In this document: positions 1 to 13,300 of the stretch, one piece after another
Layout of the letters: each line of letters begins with the position of its first letter
Position numbering within the stretch: position 1 is the first letter of the stretch
From: Owenia fusiformis
Taxonomy: Eukaryota; Annelida; Polychaeta; Sabellida; Oweniidae
Assembly: GCA_903813345.2 (NCBI GenBank)
Contig: CAIIXF020000007.1
Coordinates: forward strand, 8,067,730-8,131,729
Direction: 5' to 3'
Length of the DNA: 64,000 bases
Notes under the pieces: generated by a model
Database searches by the model: none
What the model saw: only the letters and a program-made list of their open reading frames with translations
What the model was told of the DNA's origin: nothing
Translations under genes and position numbers: made by a program

Positions 1-14
1 TGATATTAGTATAC

Positions 15-916
15 TACAGGGCGTCCACAAAAAAGTATACCCAACTTCAAAACCAAATTACTAGAATCCTGAGCAATCTTTTTGAAATCCAAAGGCAACA
101 GCAAAAAGCCTTACTTGTCCTCCATCAAATGGTACCTAGATCATTATGTGTGGCAATCGATGAGTAATTGGCTTAGTATTCTTTTTCTGTTACATTATGT
201 TAGATGAAAGGACTTTCATAATGAACTGGACTGGGGGCTGAGTAGCTGTCTTATGAAAAGTTGGCAAAAAGCTTACTTACTCTAAAATAGGCCTGCAAAC
301 ATGGTTCAACTGACACCTGAGCAGTAGAGCCAACAAAAAGCGTCCAGTGTACTGTTTAAGAACCCCTATTCTTACTATTGAAAATGGATTCTAGCAATAC
401 TGTACAGCATGAATCTACTTACTGAGACTCAATCAACTTGAGTTCTTCTGAGAAAATGAGGATTTCAGCAAGGGTGTATTGACTTCAATGGGGGATATTA
501 TTGACTTCAAGGCTGCATATCATCAACTAGAAGTTTCATTGCTGTTCAAGATTCTCTTGGGATCCGATTCCCGCGAGGGAGGTAGCAATAAAAAGTTATG
601 AAAAATTATGCAAAAAGGTTGAAGAACATGGAACAAGTTTGAATTTGAACGTAAATAATGTTTTGAACACAAAAAAACATTCATTGTGTCAATCCTACTT
701 GAATGCCAACTTGGCACAGTGCTGATTTTACCACCTTTCATAAAAGTCTTGATTGCTCAGTCATCCATGCATATGGCAGTTACATAATGATCTAGATACG
801 ATTTGATGGAGAATAAACTAGGCCTTTTACTACAGCCTTTAAATTGTTAAAAAATTGCTCAGAATTCTGGTATCCTGGCTTTGAAGTTGGGTATACTTTT
901 TTGTGGACTCCCTGTA
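15..916. mobile_element. Inverted-repeat DNA transposon, non-autonomous (family A, copy 1)
   Basis: The left end reads CAGGGCGTCCACAAAAAAGT and its reverse complement, slightly diverged, closes the element at about 916. The ends lie beside TA dinucleotides. Similarity between the two ends continues well past 100 bp: both contain a stretch about a gAGCAAT motif and a 'CCTCCAT-AAATG-TACC' block. No transposase frame is visible; the ORFs inside are interrupted and unlike any known protein. A second copy in opposite orientation starts at 9262, which confirms a family. The TA flanks and CAGGG ends resemble Tc1/mariner-type MITEs, but the superfamily is an inference. Confidence 0.7.
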
Positions 917-924
917 CAGTACAG

Positions 925-2300
925 TATTTAGTATGATATTGACTGAAGGGTACTATGATGTCAACCATAGGGTAGCATGATATTGACTGAAGGATAGTAG
1001 GATATCTAAGCACATGTGCCAAAGGGAGAGGACCAAAAGTTGTAATGGAACTTAGCAAGAAAAAGCAAACTCTAAGTGCATACCAGTCAATACCCCCTTT
1101 CCATTCACAAAAGCCGTCGTCATAATCCATAAAACACAATAATTCACAATGGTCATCAGGAGAAAACTATGGCTGGTTTCGATCCCTATTTCTCAACCAT
1201 TAATGGCATAGCCGGGATCCACCTCAAAAGGTGCCAAGTGAAAAAATTGTGAGTTCAGCGCCAATGTCTTAAACAATTCCTACATCCTTCAGCATCTCAA
1301 GTGGTAAAACTTGTTGACTGAAGGGCAGTATGACATTGACCAAAGGGTAGTATGATATTGACTGAAGGGTAGTAGGCTATTGACTATGATATTGACCAAA
1401 GGGTAGTACTGTAAGATATAAACTAAAGGGTAGTAGGATATTGACTGCAGGGTAGTATGATATTGACCAAAGGGTGCCATTGACTGAGGGTTAGTATTAT
1501 ATTGACTAAATGGTACTATGATATCAACCAAGGGTAGCATGTTATTGACTGACGGGTTGTAGGATATTGACAGAAGGGTAGTGGGATATTGACTAATGGG
1601 TACTATAATATTAACCAAAGGGTAGTAAGATATAAACTAAATGGTAGTAAGATATTGACCGAAGTGTAGTAGGATGTTGACAGAAGTGTAGTATATTGAC
1701 TGAAGGGCAATATGATATCGACAAAAGGGTGCTATTGACTGAAGGGCAGTATAAAATTGAAGGGTACTATGATAAAAACAAAGGGTAGTATGATATTGAC
1801 CAGGGGTAGTATTTTATTGACTGAAGGCTTTTATGATATTGACGGAAGGGTAGTATGACATTGGCTGAAAGGTAGTAGGATATTGACTGACAGGCAGCAT
1901 GACATTGACCGAATAGTAGTAATATTATGATATTAACTGAAGGATAGTATGATATTAACCAAGGGTAGTATGATATTGACCCAATGATAGTATGATATTG
2001 ACAGAAGAGTAGTATGATATTGACGGAAGGGTATTATGATATTGAACGAAGGGTAGTATGATATTGACGAAAGAGTAGTATGATATTGATGAAAGAGTAG
2101 TATAATATTGACCAAGGGCAGTATGATATTGACTGGAGGGTAGAATTATATTGACTGAAGGGAAATAGGATATTAACCAAAGGGTAGTATGATATTGACC
2201 AAGAGACTATTAGGACATTGAATTGGGGGTAGAGGGATATTGACTGAGGGGTATTTTGATATTGACCAAAGGGATATTAACTGAAGGGGGATATGCTTTA
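925..2300. repeat. Degenerate minisatellite, unit about 20-25 bp
   Basis: A tandem array whose consensus is close to TATTGACCGAAGGGTAGTA plus a short variable link such as TGA or GGA. Dozens of copies run from about 930 to 2290 with many substitutions and small indels. The region 1010-1290 between the first copies and the main array is non-repetitive. Long ORFs on the minus strand (repeating 'SQYHTTL'-like words) are by-products of the repeat and not genes. Confidence 0.9.
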
Positions 2301-4357
2301 TGGATAAGATACTCGGTCAAGTCAAGTAACTTAGTCAACATTCAATATTCGTATGTTTATCAATATTTACTAAGAATGGTGCCACAATTGAAGTAAACCT
2401 CTGGTTAATTATTTTCAATAAATCAGCAAACGTGTAAATGATAATTTTGATGTTCTGTTACATATTGGTGAAGCAATCTTTGGGATATGACCTAAATTTC
2501 TGATTTTCCACAGTGCCCCTGTATACCCCTACTTCAAAAGATGTATGTTATTTGTCATTTTTCATTATGAACCAACCATAAATGTATTTTTTCTTGTTTA
2601 CATACAGAATGAACTTTCTGTTTTCAAATATTGGTGGTACTGCATTTATTTGTTCATGATATGGAGCAAACAAATGCGTGTCAATTTACACTGCAATATC
2701 CTACATACTTAGATTTCAAGGGTAGTATTGAAGAATAATCAAGAAAATCCATGTTTTCAAATGGATTCATAATTGTCAAAGAAGGTAAATGAGGATATGC
2801 GGTTTGAAAACCTAACAACATGTTTCAAGTTCTTACAATTCTTGGTTAAAACAAATACTTCGAAAGTTGTGATTTCGAATGTAATATCCTACTCAATGAA
2901 ATTTGTTGGTATTTGTGATTTTTCTTTCGGAATGCACATTGCTGGATCACAGAACCTTGCCTTGTTCGAGATGCACGAAAAGTGTATTGTTAATACTTGA
3001 CGTCGTTCGGATATTTGGATGTGTGATTGACGTTTTCGTTAATCTCCTACCACTGTAACTTCCAACTTAACTTTGGAAGTCAAATGTGATAGTCACGAAT
3101 TGATATTTAAGTCACACGTTTATGCATACATCATGTGTGTACATTAACTGTCGAATACATGCCGACTTACATTTTTATAAATATCCACAGTTAACTCAAA
3201 TCATCAATTCTCGAAACGATTTATCATATAACCTGGTGAGTTTAATGTTTCATTTTAATTGATAATTATGGTATCAGATTTCAGTATGATATAAGTCGAG
3301 GCTTAAACAAAGCAATAAAATTACGTGAAACCTTTTTGTGAAAATTCGAACGATTTTTCTAGAATGCTCCTTCAAAGTGTTACCAAAGTGCTCCCGGGAT
3401 GGAAATTTCGTCTTGTGTAATCAAAATGATAGCGGCTGGTTTGAATTTTTGTTTGAGTTTATTGCTTACATCTATAAATCTAAAAACATATCGCCTAATT
3501 GAGATCTACATGCAGATTTTGACGATCTATCATTATAAAATGCTAAATATTGTGCAAAAACAGGAGTTGACACGCTTTCATTTGGAAATGAAATTTGCTA
3601 TACATAATCGTCGACTCATGTTTAAAAGTCATGAAAACAAGGTTGAACACAAAACATTGACCCAGTTACTGTCTATTAAGCATGGGATCACCAAGGGAAA
3701 TATCATTAATGACTTAAATCGTTTACGGTAACTTATCAATTTAGAAATGCAAAATGTTTTCAACGTTTTCAAAATTATTTAAAACAGAGATATTTACATA
3801 TGTAACATTGATTGGCATGTGTCAGGGAGTAAATAAGAAGAATATGCATTTGATTCTATAATTATTCCCAAATGAGTTTGTTAAGGAGCGGTATATCTTA
3901 ACGTACTTTTATCATCCCGAACTCAAACATTTCGAATACTTATTTCGAGAACGCTTTGTTGAGAATGGATTCGAGATGTACTCAAAATTAATACGTTAAA
4001 ATGTGTATTATCGATATTAATAACCAGCTCACAAATTATTTTGGAAATCAAAGATGTACGATTTTTGACAATTTTATTTTCGAATCATGACTTAGTTACT
4101 TGACTTGACTGACTATCCAAGGTCAATATCAAATTGTCTGAGGGTAAACCCATCATCAAGCCCGACCAGAAGTAACCTGCTTATTCCATTATAATCTTTC
4201 TAAAGTTTTTGTCGATCATTCATCAACCTGTGGTTCACATTTAGCTTCTACTTTACTTTCACTTATATTCCAAATAATTGTCTACCACAGACATTTGAAG
4301 AATAAGATTTATGATATAAACATTGGATAAATAATATTATTTTTATTTTTCATATAG
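2301..4357. other. Non-coding stretch upstream of the first recognisable SLC22 exon
   Basis: AT-rich sequence with two open frames (2773-3000 and 3399-3731, plus strand) that resemble no family I know and have no convincing splice context. The N-terminal exons expected for the transporter downstream (first membrane segment, large extracellular loop, second membrane segment) were looked for here and not recognised. They may lie before the window or be too diverged to see. Confidence 0.5.
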
Positions 4358-7300
4358 ATGGGGACGAATGAGAACATCACTAGTGTGGACGATTCTAGAA
4401 ATCGCTTTTGCAATAAGTACACCATTTTCACCAAATTACATTTTGTATCTTATTCTGAGGGCACTATCATGCATGGCTTCAATGGCAGGGTATACAACGC
4501 ATTTTACAACTTGTGAGTTACACACACTGCTTATTAGGAGTTAAATTAGTGATAAAAATAAAATTTCTATCTTTTGAAATGGTGTTTCCATGAGGTGAGA
4601 TTGGAAAATTGTCCACTGACTAAGTGAATACCAGATAAGGTACTGAAATAGTATATTTTGTAAACAAAACATTTCTTAAGACGCTTCGTTGATTATGAGG
4701 TTTTATGTCCTGTCCTGATACACAACTCCTGTTTTCAATACTTTGAAGAGTAGTACGAGGGGTGATCAATAAGAAATGGACGCTTTTTTACACAGATGCT
4801 TTTTATGGACCAATCTCATTGATTTTTTCACCAATTATACATCATTCAATTATCTATCAACTCCGAAGATTTGAAGACAAAATATGTAATGCATGTTGAT
4901 ATATCTTTATTTCCGTGAAGGGGGTACAGGTACCCCGGGACCGACATTTACGTCACATATTCTGAAGTAATGCCAATATCAGTTAGATTTGAAATTTTTG
5001 ATATGCCACAAGAGTTGTGTTGTTTGAATATCATGCTGCCTGCAGTAACACATAAAAGATAAGTATTGTAAGGTTAAAGTATTGTATGGTCAGGGTTTGC
5101 AGGTTGATTTGAGAATGCAATGTGGAAGAAGAGGCTAGTGAGAGGAGGTGGCACCCTAATCCATGTGGACAATGCCCATGCCCAAATATCTCAAAATGTC
5201 CAGGATACAATATCCCTGGACCTGAACATGAAGCCCTTGGCGCATGCACCCTTTAGTTCAGATCTGGCCACACATGACTTTTATTTCTATACTACTTTTT
5301 TTATAGAAAAATGATGCAGGTTAAAGGACATTGATGAAATAAAACAAGCTGTGCAACTGCCGTTTTCTACCATGTCAGAGAATGGAATCAGCCATGTCTT
5401 TCAATCTTGATTAAGGGGATAATGAGGAAGTGTGTAGCACTTAATGGAACCCATGTAGAGGGTCCTGAAGAATGAATGTGGCATGAATGCCACAAAGTGA
5501 AGGCACAATATTCATAATCAATTATGGCGTATCGAAATGGTGATTCATAACCATCGTGGTTCGTTTTGTTAAACCTGCATTAAACTGCATTGCACATTAA
5601 ATGAGCTAAATAGCTTCAGAATGTGTGACGTTATGTCGGTCCCGGGGTACCCATATGTCCTTCACAGAAATAAAGATATATCAAAATATATTTCCTGTTT
5701 TGTCTCCAAATCTTCAGAGTTGATAGAAAATTGAATGATGTATCACTGGTGCAAAAGAGATTGGTCTATAAAAGGCATCTATGTAAAAAAGCGTCCATTA
5801 CTTATTGATCACCCCTCGTATAGAGAGTCTTTTGTTTTACAAATTTAGCAAAATCCCATGGCGTTTCATTAACCTTCAAATTGTTTTTGAGGTGCGTTTT
5901 GACCCCAGAGCACATTCTTTGCAATAATTTTATCAGAAATAATCATCCAATCTCCACGAAAGTCCACCTTATCCTCGATTAATTCATTTGTAGAGATTTA
6001 TTTTTGAAATATTTTAATTCTTCCAATTCACCCCTTGTTGAAATCCTCCATAACTTCAAAAACTCCAAGGGATTAAATTTTGCTTAAAAGAAAGGAAACA
6101 ATACTAAAGATTCCAAGTAATGAAACTTATAATTTTCAGCAGGATATATTTCTGGATTTTCTGGGATTCTGGTTACTACAAATGAACAGTATATCCTCCA
6201 AAACATTAAATAAAAACACGCGAAAAGCTTAACCTGTTCAGGGCGCGAAATATTGCACCCGCCAATCGAAATACGTATACAGGATTTACGAATATGATTA
6301 CATTTAGATGATTTCAGAAATTGAAATAATATATTTGTAAAATTAGAATTGATGCCATTTATAAATATGCAGGCTTGGAGGTTTTAACATCCAATGGTCG
6401 GAATGCATTTGAAATAGTTAATACTGCGACAAGCATCATCAGACTTGGCACATTACCACTGACTGCTTTCTATGTGAGGAATCATATTACTCTACAACTT
6501 GTAGCAGGAGGACTCATCATTTGTAATGCTGTTGTGCGATGGTATATACTATAGTAGTTAACGAATTGAAATTCAATTCATATATTAATAATAATTCATA
6601 ATAATAATGATCATTGAATTTTTGAAAATAATCTTTTAATAGCAATAGTATTTTGCTGCATTTTGAAAATCCAAGATCTGAATGGTAAACATTGCCAAAA
6701 GCCATTGATCATGTTAGTGTATGGAACATTGGGGTAGCATGCATGGGACATGTATCACACATCTTTCATATACCTTTTCAAATTCTGATAAACAGACAGA
6801 AGTGTCATATGAAATTCACATAGGGAAACACTTTTGAAACAGAATATTACAACCATATATAAATCATTCAAAGCATATCTTCCCACCTGGATGCAAATGA
6901 AAGATACTATTATATATATTTTACTTTCTCTCAGATCCGGATCTTTTAAAAACTATTATAAAACCTTTATTTCAACTACCAGATCTAGTACTATTGTTCT
7001 TCTACCATTTATAGCATAACGCCAGAGTCTGCCAGATGGCATTTGTCCATAGGGCAAGTTAAAGCTGCCACAAAAGTGACCAGAATCATGGCAAGAGTTA
7101 ATGGAAAAGAAGTTCCAGAGAATCATGAACAGTTAATGGAAGGAATTGCAGAGGTGATAATATAATACATGTTCATGTGCATAATCGTGAAATGTTACAA
7201 AGGTGACCAAGTTCATGACAAAAAACAATGGACATATGCAATGTAAAGCTACCTAGACGTTTTGCAAACTATACCTTTCTACACATAGAAAAGACAAACG

Positions 7301-10300
7301 TGCAATATTATTCAATAAAATAAAATAAGATATAACTTAATGCAGTATACGTAGATGCAAGACTAGTACAGATCATAAAATATGTAATAATTAGTCAGTG
7401 TTTGATATCTTGATCAATGAGCAATATATTAGGCAATTAATTACTCGTCTCTGTGCATGTCATCTTCCCATAATGTTACAACATACTTTGTTCTGCACCA
7501 ATAATAGGTTACTCGGGGATCATACTCTTGAAGCAGTGGTTTTGATCATTCAAAATTTGCAATTATCTACTAACAAGGTTACGGGAAATCCTTTATAATA
7601 TCACAAGTAAAATAAATATATAATTCATTTTCACTTCTTTTAAATGTTATTAGGAAGAACGGAAGAAAGAAGGAGGAAAGAAAGCAATCATTTTCGACTT
7701 GTTCAGGACGCCAAGGATGAGACGCATTACATTCATTGTCTTTGCAATATGGTAAGGACATTATCGTCATACATGCACATATGCATGGAACAATTAAAAC
7801 ACACAGGATTCGGCCAGGGAGGTGCGATCACCAAACAATCGGTTTTCAGTCATGTGGTACGATCGTGACATAAGCAACCCCAAAAAATAATTATTCTAAG
7901 ATTTGTTTTGAGTTTTACGAAAATTGATGCAACTTTTTTCAAAATTGATATAGGAACTTCAAATAAAAAGCATTTTAAAGCTCTTCTTCTATCTTCTGCT
8001 TGTATTTCTGTTGATTATGGGGGGGGGGGCGCTCGTTGCCCCCCTGGCTACGCCTATGCCATACTAGTTCAACGTCGTTAAACTCAATAACGGCGTTATT
8101 TATTTTTAAGAATTTTCTTGGGGCCGTTATTGAGTTTAACCTCTTTACTATTCTTTCCATTGATGCAAGTTTTGGATCCACCGAAACCATTTTTCCGCGA
8201 TAACATGCAACTGATACTTGACAACAATATAAAATAAAAACACATAACATCAAGCGATTCAACGCGATATTATTGTATTAAATGGTCATTTATACGAGTA
8301 AAATGAGGTTAAACTTACCAATCTCTAAAATGACATTTCCGCATGTCCGTCATTGTGTCTGTTCGTCCCGGGTTAAAATTTAAACTATTGAAACGAAATT
8401 GTCGTCAAATAGATTGATAATTATCACGCGATTACTCGGGATAAAATAACCATTTTTGAGGATAGCAGGTATCTTCGATTGATGTATATAGCGCTTGTCA
8501 GTGTCGCAATGACGGTTAATTCCTGATACGATTTGCAATTTCGATGTTACCGGAGCTGACCGATATTTTCAAATTCCAACCCGTCTCCAATATTTTCGTA
8601 ATTATGCATCAATATGGTCTAAAGGGGATACGGGATGGTGTGTATGTATTTATAAGGTATGTATGCATGCTTGAATCACATTCTTTATGTAATATTACCA
8701 TGTTTTCGGAGTTTAATTAGTTCCGCTTGTCGGAACCTGCGGAACGATTAAATTAACGCATCAAGGGCAAAATGATCATGGAGGTTAAACCTAGCCGGGG
8801 CCATAAGACATGTCAGATAAGAAACGAGGCCCAGGCTAGGTCTAATGTTGTTGGACTAATGCCATACAAATGTTGATAACCCAATCATTCAGCATGGGTT
8901 TAAAGTCATATTTAACACAAACATGATACAAACCATAGCTATGTTCTTTCCTACCGAATACCATTGGTCTACTTCCAAATGGTCACGATTTTATGGCCAT
9001 ATCACATACTGGCCTAGTCTCTGAAGAGGCAAAGTTGTTCACTACACGCTTGAATGCTCTCATCTTCCTTCACACCCCTTGTTTAAACCCTCTGATTAAT
9101 CTAGGGTTGTTAATGTACATAGACATAATATTTGAGATAGCGTCAAGACGTTTTGTAAAATGGCATTATTCGAAACCATTGGAAAGAGACGATTGCAAAT
9201 TAAACTTGAAACGAAGGTACATTGAACACGGTGACCATTTTCTATATAGATGTATAATTAATACAGGGCGTCCACAAAAAAGTATACCCAACTTCAATGC
9301 CAGGTTACTAGAGTTCTGAGCAATTATTTAAAAGTACAAAGGTAGCAGTAAAAGGCCTAGTTTGTCCTCCATTCAATGGTACCAAGATCATTATGTAACT
9401 GTCATGGATGACTGAGCAATCATGACTTTTATGAAAGAAAATCAGCACTGTGTAAAGTTAGCATTCACGTAGGAATGACACAGTGAATGTTTTTTTTTTA
9501 TTCAAAACATTATTTATGTTAAAATTGATAGTTGTTTTATGTTCTTCACACTTTTGCATAATTTTCCATAACTTTTAGTTGGTACCTCCCTCTCGAGAAA
9601 TTGGATCCAAAGAGTCTCTTGAACAGCGATTGATATGCAGCTTTGAAGTCCGATATCCCCATGTAGCGTCAATAACCTTTCCTAAAATCCTCATTTTCTC
9701 AGAACTTCGAGTTTATTGAGTCTAAACAAGTAGATTCATGTGGGACAGTATTGCTGGAAACCATTTCAATATTAAGAATAGGGGTTCTATATGTACTTTT
9801 CTATTAACAGTACATATAGCTCTGAAATCTCGTTAAGTCTCGTTTTTAATGAGATTTTTGGAGATCTGCATTTTTAACCATTGAAAACTAACATTTTCTT
9901 TTATTTGATGGCATATTTGAATTCTGTGTGTAATTTTTCTATTAAAACAACTTTTTGATTTGTACCGTTAAATTTACCTTAATTCAAATTCTAATGATTT
10001 TCTGGTTGTCTAAAAAAGGTCGGGCTAAATCCCCATTGACACAATGCTGAAAAACCTTTAAAAGATCAAATAGTCGAACAAAGATCATAAGTATAATGTG
10101 AAATTACAATCCACATGTCAATAAGATCATATAATTACATTCCAATGGTGTTTTAAGTTGTTCCAAATGGAATTACTTCTTAAATCAAGAAAGTAAGTGA
10201 CTCTGGCAATACATTTACATGTATTCTAGCCCTACCATAGCCCTACCAGTACTCATGATGCCATCTATTTTCCCATTATATGGAAAAAGGTCAATTGCCA

Positions 10301-13300
10301 CACAGGAAGGTAACATGGCATAGTGCTAATTTTACCACCTCTCATAATGGTCAAGATTACTCAGTCATACATGACCTTTACTTCTACCTTTGTATTTTAA
10401 AAAACTGCTTAGGATTCCAGTAATTTGGATATGAAGTTGGGTATACTTTTTGTGGACGCCCTGTATTTACAGTTTTTTCAACATTTTGTCAATGGGGATT
10501 TAGCCCGACCCTTTTCAGAAAACTTAAAAATCCTGGAAATCTGAATAAATAACTGTGTAATAGAATTTAAATATGCCATAAAAAAGAAGAAAATGTTGGT
10601 CTTTAGTGGTTAGAAATGCAGATCTCATAAAGTCGCTTAAAAACGAGACTTTAACGAGATTTCAAAGCTATATGGAAAAACCTCAATTGTGCCTAAATAT
10701 GAGTTTGTAAACACATGCTGAATGACTGAGTCATTAGCATTTCTTTGTGTTACCTTCTTTGGCTCACCATGTACTGAATTAATATAATGATCAACGAAAG
10801 AAGTATTAACTAAATCAATTTTGAAGTAAAAATTATGCACAATTATCATTTCGTCTTTTATGATTTTCCAAACCTAGGTTTGCTTGTGTATTTGCTAACT
10901 ATGCAGTACAGTTGAACATCGGAACACTTATTCCTGGAAATGTGTACCTGAATATGTACATAGTCTTAGGGCTAGGGCAAATTATGGTATTACCAATCAA
11001 ATATGTAGTTTACTACAAAATTGGACGAGTTAAGGGATTGGTGCTTGCTCTAATCATCTCAGGATTATTTTCATTCAGCATGATTGGCTTTGTCAGGCTG
11101 ACAAGTAAGTGATTAATACCCATGTTTATGAGAATAGAGTTCAAATGCAAATTAAAGAAATGAGCACGAATGTACACGTAACTGTGTATATAGTCACAAA
11201 TTGGATGGCTCGTTAAGGCTGACCTTTATGAAATACAATATGTTGACATATACAATTGTATAATTTTTTCATGTTCATACAACTAACAAGATTATTTTGC
11301 TAATATAGTTGATGTGGTTATAACTGTGTTTTATGTGTATGCTCAAAGCACAACCATATGTTTAAAAATAGGACTAGATAGAATTCGAATTACGTCCATT
11401 AGCGTTGGATGCGTGCATTCCCTCATTCTACCAACGCGACAACACGATATATGCCCTGTTTGTTCATCATTGTGTATTCTCGCATAGTTCAAAATATCAC
11501 TAGCACTGGTTACCTCGGAACAACCCACGATTAGCTTTTTCGTGAGAGGAACAGGTTAAAATATTCAATTTACCCATATTTCGAAAACCTAAATTTTTAT
11601 AAGACAAGGCAAAACAAGGATCCATCTCCATCTTTTCATCTTTCTAGGCATACCAGCTTTAGCTGCCATTGCTTCATTAATTGGACTAGCATTTGCAGCT
11701 ACAGCTTTCAATGCAGTATATCTATACAGTGGAGAGATCTTCCCCACGCCAGTCAGAGCTGCAGGGTTGGGGGTAGGATCTAGCATTGGTAGAATAGGTG
11801 GACTCATTGCACCACAAATGCCACTTCTGGTAAGTATGATTCACTATCTAAAGTGAAGAATAAAGAAACTGGTTGCAACTACAGAAAAAAATCGTAAAAT
11901 CTTGTGTAACAACCACCAATCATCAAAGATGTAAGCTTTTCAACTCAATTCATACTCTATGCATTTAAAACATATTATGATTACACTTTTATATGTTGAC
12001 ATCGTAAAATTGACATTTAAATGGCCGCCATTTTGAAACCGGTACAGCCATTTTTAGAATTGGGTCCCGTGCAGAACTTGTACTGAAATTGGGCATAAAC
12101 GTAGAAAATATAAACGATAATGGTCCAACGGTATTTGAGTTATTGCTCGGACGGACGGATGTACGGACGCACAGATGAACCCATTCTCTATATCCCTCGA
12201 AGCTCGTTTGATCAAGGGAAAGATCAATACCCGGTGATTTCAGCGGGAAGTGGCATTTCGTTCAGTGGATGAGCTGCGCGCGCACGCATAAATGTGATTA
12301 TCCAATATAAGAGGAGGGAAAGCCCCAGAGTTTAAAGATGACAGACATAATTACCTCTCTTGCTTACCACCTTCGTTCGTTCGAATTTTCATCGGCTAGT
12401 TATCAAATACTACACTTCGATGGGATGTTTTAATTGATATAGGCATATTCCGTACACCTTTCTTTATCTTGATGTGAAATGAGAAGCTATGATATTGGTT
12501 AACACGCCAGAAATGAACATAATATTATTCGAAGCGTATTTCGAAAATTTTGAAACCGCCATTGATGACGTCATTTGTTTGTCGACTTTTGACCAATCAG
12601 CGACAATGTCATCTCAATACAGATTTACATTATAAGCGTATGTCATCTTTGAACCCTGGTGTTTCTCCCCCTCTGATCCAATATGGGACAATTCCACAGA
12701 TAAATGCTGTAATGTAATCCAATGTGAAAATATTGAAATCTTTGGATTGATTATGAAAAAACGAGGATTTTCGGTACATAACCCCATATACCACGGGATA
12801 GGTCCATATGTCCCCTTTCAAATCAAAACAAAAATTGCATAGAACACCCATAGAGAAAAAAAGATATGACTGCTTTTTCCGCTATCTATCCGAATTTTAC
12901 ACAATTTTTAATAGATTTCAAACTCAAGACCACCGTCACAAAAAGTCAAATATTTGAAGTGAACCGAATCATTTCGCCATACTTTTTGTAAAATTATATA
13001 CACACGAGATAAACAAAATAAAATATAAAATCTGTACATTTTCACTGGTGATTGCACTGATAAATATTGATTTCAATCAACCATCATCCCGATTTTAAAT
13101 TTAGATTTTTTGTCCTTTTCACTAGCGCCATCTGTGGAGCTACCTTTTCACTAGCGCCATCTGTGGAGTTATCCCTATATTACTGTAGGCTATAAGCACA
13201 GTGACCTACAGAGGGCGCTATCACAAACAAGTACTGCACGAACCGATAAATTCCCGGGTATTGTAACGCTCTTGGTTTGATTGGATAATGAGGGAGTGGT

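Noticed and set aside
1289-2115. Minus-strand ORFs with repeated SQYHTT-like words
   Set aside because: They are translations of the minisatellite; no start context, domain or splice signals.
3399-3731. 110-codon plus-strand ORF before the first SLC22 exon
   Set aside because: No membrane segments or SLC22 motifs, and no in-phase donor toward 4358.
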